Shown one piece after another: positions 1 to 5,138 of a stretch of 5,138 nucleotides of DNA. A program made the translations under genes and the position numbers. The stretch's first letter is position 1; each line of letters starts with the position of its first letter. The notes below the pieces were generated by a model. It was not told the DNA's origin. It did no database searches and was given only the letters and a program-made list of their open reading frames with translations. The stretch lies in assembly GCA_023393575.1 (NCBI GenBank), contig JAEWKX010000213.1, positions 1 to 5,138 of the forward strand. Reading direction: 5' to 3'. This DNA is from Pseudomonadota bacterium. Lineage in GTDB: Bacteria; Pseudomonadota; Alphaproteobacteria; Rhizobiales; Rhizobiaceae.

Positions 1-68
1 CTTTTCAGCTCCTTTTCGTCAGCGGACTTGCCGACGCCCAGCGTTTCGTAAAAGTCTGCTTTTGCCAT
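1..68 (-). CDS. dnaJ: DnaJ (Hsp40) co-chaperone, N-terminal fragment
   Basis: This is the 5' end of dnaJ; the gene continues past the left edge. The 22 whole codons visible read MAKADFYETLGVGKSADEKE and then LK, which is the start of the J domain (helix I, with the conserved F/Y-Y-x-x-LGV motif). The HPD motif, Gly/Phe region and zinc-binding repeats lie outside the window. DnaJ delivers unfolded clients to DnaK and stimulates its ATPase in the cytoplasm. It lies 91 nt downstream of dnaK on the same strand, the common dnaKJ operon order. I see no convincing promoter in the gap, so it is probably transcribed from the dnaK promoter. The Shine-Dalgarno sequence is modest: GGGAG at 84-80, 11 nt before the ATG. 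Identification rests on the start of the protein and its position after dnaK, and is secure. Confidence 0.95.
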   Translation of the reverse strand, partial: MAKADFYETLGVGKSADEKELK

Positions 69-92
69 GAAGGTAACGGCTCCCGAAAGGAT

Positions 93-116
93 TCCGGCTG
101 CACGATGGCAGCCGGA
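93..116 (-). other. dnaK-dnaJ intergenic hairpin
   Basis: The sequence shows a perfect inverted repeat with 9-bp arms (TCCGGCTGC at 93-101, GCAGCCGGA at 108-116) and a 6-nt loop. In the dnaKJ transcript it would form a GC-rich stem-loop 43 nt after the dnaK stop and about 8 nt before the dnaJ Shine-Dalgarno sequence. No U-run follows it, so it is not a standard intrinsic terminator. It could be an RNA-processing or 3'-end-protecting structure that sets the DnaK:DnaJ ratio, or it could modulate dnaJ translation. The structure is seen; the role is inferred. Confidence 0.55.
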
Positions 117-159
117 TGTCTGGTCGACCTTTTATGCTGTTCCGCCCGAAGGCGAAGCC

Positions 160-2067
<1,908 letters not shown>

Positions 2068-2075
2068 TTTTCTCT

Positions 2076-2082
2076 CTCCTTT
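2076..2082 (-). promoter_or_regulatory. dnaK ribosome binding site
   Basis: AAAGGAG lies 8 nt upstream of the ATG at 2067-2065. This strong Shine-Dalgarno sequence decides the start in favour of MAKVIG over the in-frame ATG at 2112. Confidence 0.85.
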
Positions 2083-2094
2083 AAGCGAACCGTC

Positions 2095-2127
2095 GGAACC
2101 CCGCTCAGGCATTCCGCTGACAGTTCC
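2095..2127 (-). other. Possible nested stem-loop in the dnaK leader
   Basis: In the dnaK leader RNA, GGAAC (2127-2123) can pair with GTTCC (2099-2095), enclosing TCAG (2120-2117) paired with CTGA (2108-2105). The stems are short, with an interior loop between them, and the structure ends 12 nt before the dnaK Shine-Dalgarno sequence, which it does not sequester. The pairing is visible, but helices this short arise by chance. A structural role would be inference only. Confidence 0.2.
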
Positions 2128-2159
2128 TCGACTGGGATGGTCGTTGTATACTTTGTTCC

Positions 2160-2175
2160 TGCAGCACGCGCTGCA
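2160..2175 (-). other. Hairpin at the expected 5' end of dnaK mRNA
   Basis: TGCAGC and GCTGCA form 6-bp arms around a 4-nt loop. The repeat begins about 9 bp downstream of the -10 element (2193-2184), so a transcript starting near 2180 would carry this stem-loop almost at its 5' end. Such structures can stabilise an mRNA; the dyad could equally be a protein site. The symmetry is seen; the function is inferred. Confidence 0.35.
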
Positions 2176-2183
2176 TCATGCGG

Positions 2184-2215
2184 CGTATATAAGGACGGGC
2201 ATTTTGGACTGCAAG
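2184..2215 (-). promoter_or_regulatory. RpoH-type heat-shock promoter of dnaK
   Basis: On the minus strand CTTGCA (2215-2210) is followed after 16 nt by CTTATATACG (2193-2184). From memory, alphaproteobacterial RpoH (sigma-32) promoters have a CTTGAA-like -35 and a CYTATnTnnG -10. The -35 matches five of six positions and the -10 fits entirely. A housekeeping-type reading also works: the same CTTGCA with a 17-nt spacer and TTATAT, close to the rhizobial CTTGAC-N17-CTATAT pattern, so both sigma factors might use the site. Transcription would begin near 2180, leaving a leader of about 110 nt before dnaK. No CIRCE element is present, so HrcA control is not indicated. Confidence 0.65.
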
Positions 2216-2231
2216 GCGGGTGGGCTTGCAG
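2209..2231. promoter_or_regulatory. 23-bp perfect dyad over the dnaK -35 element
   Basis: CTGCAAG (2209-2215) and CTTGCAG (2225-2231) are perfect 7-bp inverted repeats separated by 9 bp, with half-site centres 16 bp apart. The left arm contains the whole -35 hexamer of the dnaK promoter. A protein bound here would block or tune dnaK transcription. The symmetry is visible in the sequence; I do not recognise the motif as the site of a named regulator, and chance is not excluded. Confidence 0.35.
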
Positions 2232-2239
2232 AACCAAGC

Positions 2240-2258
2240 AAAAAAACACGGAAATGTG
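2240..2258 (-). terminator. Weak terminator-like element after the PBP gene
   Basis: Starting 18 nt after the PBP stop codon, CAC (2258-2256) and GTG (2249-2247) can form a 3-bp stem directly followed by seven T (2246-2240) on the transcribed strand. The U-run is good but the stem is very short, so termination may be inefficient and PBP transcripts may read into dnaK. The A/T run could instead act as upstream promoter DNA for dnaK. Confidence 0.25.
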
Positions 2259-2276
2259 AACGGCGCGCGATGGAGG

Positions 2277-4583
2277 CTACTGTCCCATGATCAGGTCGTA
2301 GAGGGTGGTCTGTCGCGAATCCTGGCGACCGCCCGTGACACCGACCTCCGCGGGCGGTACGGGGCCACCGCCGATACCCACGGGCGGCACCGGAGCCGCG
2401 GCATGATCATCGTAGGGTCCCCGGTATTCGCGGTAGTCGCGCGGGGGAATATCCGGAGGCAAGGCTTGACCATGGGATGGCCCGGCCGGTGCATCCGGGT
2501 ATCGGTCCCGCCGGAGGCTTCCATGGAAGACACCGGAGATGATGTCGGTGATTGTTGTCGGCTCTTGCGGCGGATCGCTCAAGGCCGGTGGAAGATCATA
2601 ACCGCCATGGCTGCCGAACAGCGGCGTGGGCGAGTAGCCTGCCAGAGCCTCCGTCATGTAATCCTTCCAGGCCTTCGCCGGGAGCCCTCCGCCGGTGACC
2701 TTCTTCATCGAGCTGCCGTCGTCGTTGCCGAACCAGATGCCCGTCGTCATGATGCTGGTGTAACCGACGAACAAGGCATCGCGGAAGGACTGCGTCGTGC
2801 CGGTCTTGCCGGCAACCTGCCAGGCGTCCAACCTCGCTGCCTTGCCGGTGCCTTTCTGGACGGCTTGCGTCAGCATGCCGTTCATGGTCGCGACGACCGC
2901 TTCGCTCAGCACCCGCGGTGGATTGTCGTAACTGCTCTCGTGCAGGACGTTGCCCTCCGTATCCAGAATGCGGCGCACGATGTGTGGTGTTGCCTTGTAG
3001 CCGCCGTTCATGAGTGGTGCATAGGCAGCAGTCAGCTCGACGAGCGGCACTTCCGACGTGCCGAGCGCAATCGATGCATTCGGCTGCATTTCCTGTTCGA
3101 TGCCCATTCGGTGTGCCAGGCTGACGACCTCCCCGGGTCCGACTTCCATGACGAGTTGCGCGGCGATCGTGTTCAGCGATTGGGTGAGCGCGGAGGAAAC
3201 CGTGACTTCCCCCCGATATTTCTGGTCGTAGTTCTCCGGCGTCCATTTGCCGATCCGGACCGGCGCATCGATGCGGATCGAGTCGGGACGAATGCCGGCC
3301 TCGAGCGCGGCCGCGTAGACGAAGGGCTTGAAGGCGGAGCCGGGCTGGCGCTTTGCCGTCACCGCGCGGTTGAACTGGCTCTGTGCATAATCCTTGCCTC
3401 CCACGAGTGCCCGGATGGCGCCGGTCGCATCCATGGATACCAGCGCCGCCTGGCTGGCATTCAGCTTGGCGCCGTCGCCTTCCAGGGCGGCTGTCAGCGC
3501 CTCCTCGGCCTTCCGCTCGAGGGAGAGATCGATCGTAGTTTCCACGACGACGTCCTGCTTCACCTCACCGAGCAGCTTCGTCACTTCGTCCATCACCATG
3601 TCGGCGGCGTAATGCTCGGCCCCCGACCAGTAGCTGCGGGCCTTGGGCGGCGGCTGCGACATCGCCGACTTGACTTCGTCCTCGGTGATGTAGCCTTCCT
3701 CCTGCATCGCATGGAGAACGACCTGGGCGCGGTCCTCGGCAGCCTCCGGATCTCGCGCGGGGGACAGCCGCGACGGCGCCTTCAGGAGGCCGGCAAGCAG
3801 CGCTGCCTCGCCGAGGTTCACTTCGCGGGCCGACTTGTTGAAATAGCGCCTCGACGCTGCCTCGACGCCGTAGGCGTTGGAGCCGAAGAAGACCCGGTTG
3901 AGATACATGGCAAGGATCTGGTCCTTGCTGAACTTGTGCTCCAGCCAGAAGGCAAGCAGCACTTCCTGTATCTTGCGTTCGAAAGTCCGTTCAGGCGACA
4001 GGAAGAGATTCTTCGCAAGCTGCTGCGTGATCGTCGAGCCGCCCTGGATCGGCTGCCCCGTGAGGTTGTTGACGAACGCGCGCGTCAGTCCCAGTGGATC
4101 GACACCGAAATGCATGTAGAACCGCCGGTCTTCGATCGCCATCACGGCCTGGGGGATGAACGGCGACATCTCTTCCAAAGACAGGGCCTCGCCGCCGGTC
4201 GCACCGCGATTGGCGATGACGGAGCCGTCGGTGGAGACGATCTTGACGTTCGGCGGACGATCGGGAATGGACCACGTACTGGCCGCCGGCATCTGTGCCC
4301 CGTAGTAAAGGACGAGGCCTCCGACGCCGATCCCGGCCCATATGCCGAGTACGATGCACCAGTAGATGAGCGTCCGGATCGGGGCGAAGCTCCGTCGCGG
4401 GCGGGTAGCCTTCCTGTTCCGGCGGGAGGCGGCGGATCTTCCTTTGGCTTTCGGCGCGTGTTTCCGGGCACGGCTTCCGATGATGCGGTCGTCATCGTCG
4501 AGCCGCAGTTCATCGTCGTCATAGTCGTCGCCGTCGTCGAAGGACGGTTCCACCCGTTGCCGCGATTTGCCTTTGGCTGCCAT
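2277..4583 (-). CDS. Class A penicillin-binding protein (PBP1A family), transglycosylase/transpeptidase
   Basis: This 768-residue bifunctional enzyme polymerises lipid II into glycan strands and crosslinks their peptides at the outer face of the inner membrane. A cytoplasmic N-terminus (an Asp-rich stretch at 16-32, then a Lys/Arg-rich stretch at 33-65) precedes one membrane anchor (about 71-95). The GT51 domain shows EDRRFYMHFG (151-160, catalytic Glu151), GGSTITQQLAKN (181-192), RKIQEVLLAFWLE with Glu207, and KDQILAMYLNRVFFG (220-234). The transpeptidase domain has SAFK (416-419, nucleophile Ser416), SLN (469-471) and KTG (593-595), so both activities should be intact. A Pro/Gly-rich tail with two PVPP motifs follows from about 665. 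The ATG at 4583 is chosen over an in-frame GTG at 4634 because MAAKGKSRQR is the more natural terminus; neither has a strong Shine-Dalgarno sequence. Whether it is the functional equivalent of PBP1a or PBP1b cannot be told here, so no symbol is given. It lies upstream of dnaK on the same strand. Confidence 0.95.
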   Translation of the reverse strand: MAAKGKSRQRVEPSFDDGDDYDDDELRLDDDDRIIGSRARKHAPKAKGRSAASRRNRKATRPRRSFAPIRTLIYWCIVLGIWAGIGVGGLVLYYGAQMPAASTWSIPDRPPNVKIVSTDGSVIANRGATGGEALSLEEMSPFIPQAVMAIEDRRFYMHFGVDPLGLTRAFVNNLTGQPIQGGSTITQQLAKNLFLSPERTFERKIQEVLLAFWLEHKFSKDQILAMYLNRVFFGSNAYGVEAASRRYFNKSAREVNLGEAALLAGLLKAPSRLSPARDPEAAEDRAQVVLHAMQEEGYITEDEVKSAMSQPPPKARSYWSGAEHYAADMVMDEVTKLLGEVKQDVVVETTIDLSLERKAEEALTAALEGDGAKLNASQAALVSMDATGAIRALVGGKDYAQSQFNRAVTAKRQPGSAFKPFVYAAALEAGIRPDSIRIDAPVRIGKWTPENYDQKYRGEVTVSSALTQSLNTIAAQLVMEVGPGEVVSLAHRMGIEQEMQPNASIALGTSEVPLVELTAAYAPLMNGGYKATPHIVRRILDTEGNVLHESSYDNPPRVLSEAVVATMNGMLTQAVQKGTGKAARLDAWQVAGKTGTTQSFRDALFVGYTSIMTTGIWFGNDDGSSMKKVTGGGLPAKAWKDYMTEALAGYSPTPLFGSHGGYDLPPALSDPPQEPTTITDIISGVFHGSLRRDRYPDAPAGPSHGQALPPDIPPRDYREYRGPYDDHAAAPVPPVGIGGGPVPPAEVGVTGGRQDSRQTTLYDLIMGQ

Positions 4584-4686
4584 GCCGTGTCGGCACCCCC
4601 GTCTGCTGGCCGGCTGAAACCGGCATATCCGCACTGACCCGCGTGTTCGCTGGACTCTAAATGCGGCAATTTAAGGGGGTATTAAA

Positions 4687-4714
4687 GAAGATAAGGTAAA
4701 TTCCGGTTATCTTC
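4687..4714. promoter_or_regulatory. 28-bp dyad, candidate operator upstream of the PBP gene
   Basis: GAAGATAA (4687-4694) and TTATCTTC (4707-4714) are perfect 8-bp inverted repeats separated by 12 bp. Half-site centres are 20 bp apart, close to two helical turns, which suits a dimer or pair of dimers on one DNA face. A further TTATC occurs at 4729-4733. The dyad overlaps both elements of the candidate PBP promoter. No named regulator is recognised; the operator role is inferred from symmetry and position. Confidence 0.4.
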
Positions 4715-4717
4715 CAA
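4689..4717 (-). promoter_or_regulatory. Candidate promoter of the PBP gene
   Basis: On the minus strand TTGGAA (4717-4712) and TTATCT (4694-4689) are separated by 17 nt in the only AT-rich part of the gap. The -35 is fair and the -10 poor against the standard consensus. A start near 4682 would give a leader of about 100 nt containing a small dyad, TAAAT-N6-ATTTA, at 4658-4673. A promoter is expected here because the upstream csbD unit ends in a strong terminator, but the exact hexamers are uncertain. Confidence 0.3.
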
Positions 4718-4814
4718 GCGCTTGCGGCTTATCATTGCAGCCGGCTCGCGCTGGGATTGCCGGGCAGGCTCCAGCCGGACCGTCTGCGCGGTAAGTCGGT
4801 GCAGAAGGCCTCAT
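4707..4814 (-). CDS. Possible 35-residue leader-like ORF (doubtful)
   Basis: An ATG at 4814 follows a strong Shine-Dalgarno motif, AAGGAGG (4829-4823), by 8 nt and opens a 35-codon frame beginning MRPSAPTYRADGPAGAC and ending at a TAA (4709-4707). The peptide is rich in Ala, Pro and Arg, has no recognisable domain, signal peptide or membrane segment, and resembles what random GC-rich DNA encodes. Its end overlaps the candidate PBP promoter and dyad, which argues against a leader peptide on the same transcript unless transcription starts further upstream. It is listed only because the ribosome-binding motif is unusually good. Confidence 0.12.
   Translation of the reverse strand: MRPSAPTYRADGPAGACPAIPARAGCNDKPQALGR
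4741..4792. repeat. Two adjacent short inverted repeats
   Basis: CCGGCT (4741-4746) with AGCCGG (4773-4778), and immediately next to it ACCG (4779-4782) with CGGT (4789-4792). The first has an alternative pairing, GCTGG (4750-4754) with CCAGC (4771-4775). They form the promoter-side half of a run of inverted repeats that fills the gap between csbD and the PBP gene. They may belong to a structured RNA or a degenerate intergenic repeat element; neither is established. Confidence 0.3.
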
Positions 4815-4858
4815 CGCCCGCGCCTCCTTCTAGCATCATGTCGGCGGTTTCTGCACCG
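4797..4858. repeat. 62-bp inverted repeat with perfect 10-bp arms
   Basis: CGGTGCAGAA (4797-4806) and TTCTGCACCG (4849-4858) are perfectly complementary, enclosing 42 nt that can form a further short CGCC/GGCG helix on the minus strand. The Shine-Dalgarno-like AAGGAGG (4829-4823) lies inside the loop. The outer arm begins 5 nt past the T-run of the csbD terminator, so it is probably not part of the csbD message. It might be a small RNA, a leader structure or a palindromic intergenic repeat of the kind known in rhizobia. Confidence 0.45.
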
Positions 4859-4863
4859 GGTAG

Positions 4864-4900
4864 AAAAAAGCCCCGAAGCCGGTATCCAGCTCTCGGGGCT
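4864..4900 (-). terminator. Intrinsic terminator of csbD
   Basis: On the minus strand AGCCCCGA (4900-4893) and TCGGGGCT (4876-4869) form a perfect 8-bp GC-rich stem around a 16-nt loop, and six T follow (4869-4864, the first closing the stem). It begins 25 nt after the csbD stop codon. The opposite strand has no matching T-run, so it acts in one direction. It separates csbD from the PBP gene. Confidence 0.9.
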
Positions 4901-4925
4901 CAGTCGATCTGGTTGAAGCGGTGAC

Positions 4926-5129
4926 TTACCAGGTCTGACGACCATACCAGTCGTCCACGTCCTTCCGAGCCTGATCCTTCTCGTAGCCATAGCGCTCCTG
5001 GATCTTTCCTTCGAGCTGGTCGCGTTTTCCCTCGATCCGGTCGAGATCGTCGTCGGTGAGTTTGCCCCACTGCTCCTTGACCTTGCCCTTCATCTGCTTC
5101 CAGTTTCCTTCGACGCGGTTCCAATCCAT
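4926..5129 (-). CDS. CsbD family general stress protein
   Basis: This 67-residue, very hydrophilic protein matches the small CsbD/UPF0337 family. It opens with MDWNRVEGNWKQMKGKVKEQ, continues through WGKLTDDDLDRIEGKRDQLEGK, and ends DDWYGRQTW. The repeated V/IxGxxxxxxG(K) spacing (around 7-15, 33-41) and the charged, helical composition are family hallmarks, and the length is typical. There is no signal peptide or membrane segment, so it is probably cytoplasmic. CsbD proteins are induced by general stress (the Bacillus subtilis founder is under sigma-B), but their biochemical function is unknown. Translation is supported by GGAAG 4 nt before the ATG. It is a single-gene unit within what is visible; its promoter lies beyond the right edge. 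No symbol is assigned because orthology with csbD itself cannot be judged. Confidence 0.92.
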   Translation of the reverse strand: MDWNRVEGNWKQMKGKVKEQWGKLTDDDLDRIEGKRDQLEGKIQERYGYEKDQARKDVDDWYGRQTW

Positions 5130-5133
5130 GGAT

Positions 5134-5138
5134 CTTCC
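5134..5138 (-). promoter_or_regulatory. csbD-family ribosome binding site
   Basis: GGAAG lies 4 nt upstream of the ATG at 5129-5127, right at the window edge. It is a partial Shine-Dalgarno match at slightly short spacing and supports this start; further bases of the site may lie outside the window. Confidence 0.5.

Noticed and set aside
122..129. GGTCGACC palindrome between dnaK and dnaJ
   Set aside because: An isolated 8-bp palindrome with no loop, promoter or second copy nearby; expected by chance in GC-rich DNA.
2068..2112. Fifteen-codon N-terminal extension of DnaK from the ATG at 2112
   Set aside because: The extension is not Hsp70-like and would contain the strong AAAGGAG site that serves the canonical ATG at 2067.
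2224..2239. GCTTG/CAAGC inverted repeat beside the A/T run as a terminator for PBP
   Set aside because: On the transcribed minus strand the T-run precedes the repeat instead of following it, so the order is wrong. On the plus strand the run is A, not T.
2068..2276. CIRCE element (HrcA operator) upstream of dnaK
   Set aside because: I looked for TTAGCACTC-N9-GAGTGCTAA on both strands and found no match. The dyads present have different sequences.
2220..4637. 805-codon open frame on the plus strand, antisense to the PBP gene
   Set aside because: The minus-strand frame encodes a complete class A PBP with all catalytic motifs. The plus-strand translation is rich in Arg, Gly and Leu without recognisable domains, typical of an antisense shadow.
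4722..4916. 64-codon open frame on the plus strand across the csbD terminator
   Set aside because: It runs through the inverted repeats and terminator stem, its translation is Arg/Ser/Cys-rich without recognisable motifs, and no Shine-Dalgarno sequence stands out.
4900..5124. 74-codon minus-strand frame overlapping the CsbD gene
   Set aside because: It is an out-of-frame shadow. The overlapping 67-codon frame is a clear CsbD-family protein with its own Shine-Dalgarno sequence.

Overview
The window looks like chromosomal housekeeping DNA from an alphaproteobacterium, most likely of the order Hyphomicrobiales (Rhizobiaceae-like: Sinorhizobium/Ensifer, Rhizobium or Agrobacterium relatives). The grounds are the GC-rich sequence, the character of the DnaK, DnaJ and CsbD proteins, an RpoH-type promoter of alphaproteobacterial form, and the gene order class A PBP - dnaK - dnaJ, which I recall from rhizobia. 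No database search was possible, so the genus is left open.

All genes lie on the minus strand, so transcription runs from high to low coordinates. In that order they are: a small CsbD-family stress protein (5129-4926), closed by a clear intrinsic terminator (4900-4864); a 280-bp gap rich in inverted repeats (4863-4584); a bifunctional class A penicillin-binding protein (4583-2277); a 209-bp gap carrying a heat-shock-type promoter (2276-2068); dnaK (2067-160); a 91-bp gap with a perfect hairpin (159-69); and the first 22 codons of dnaJ (68-1), which runs off the window.

dnaK and dnaJ form the usual Hsp70/Hsp40 operon, with a strong Shine-Dalgarno sequence on dnaK and a weaker one on dnaJ. The PBP builds and crosslinks peptidoglycan and appears to have its own promoter, although the terminator between it and dnaK is weak, so some readthrough is possible. 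CsbD is a separate unit. Together the genes cover protein folding, cell-wall synthesis and general stress. They form a plausible stress neighbourhood but not an evident single pathway.

I found no mobile element, CRISPR array, tRNA or rRNA, and nothing that clearly amounts to an undescribed system. The least explained sequence is non-coding: a 28-bp perfect dyad over the candidate PBP promoter, a cluster of inverted repeats just downstream of the csbD terminator (with a Shine-Dalgarno-like motif in a hairpin loop and a possible 35-codon ORF), and a 23-bp dyad over the -35 element of the dnaK promoter.
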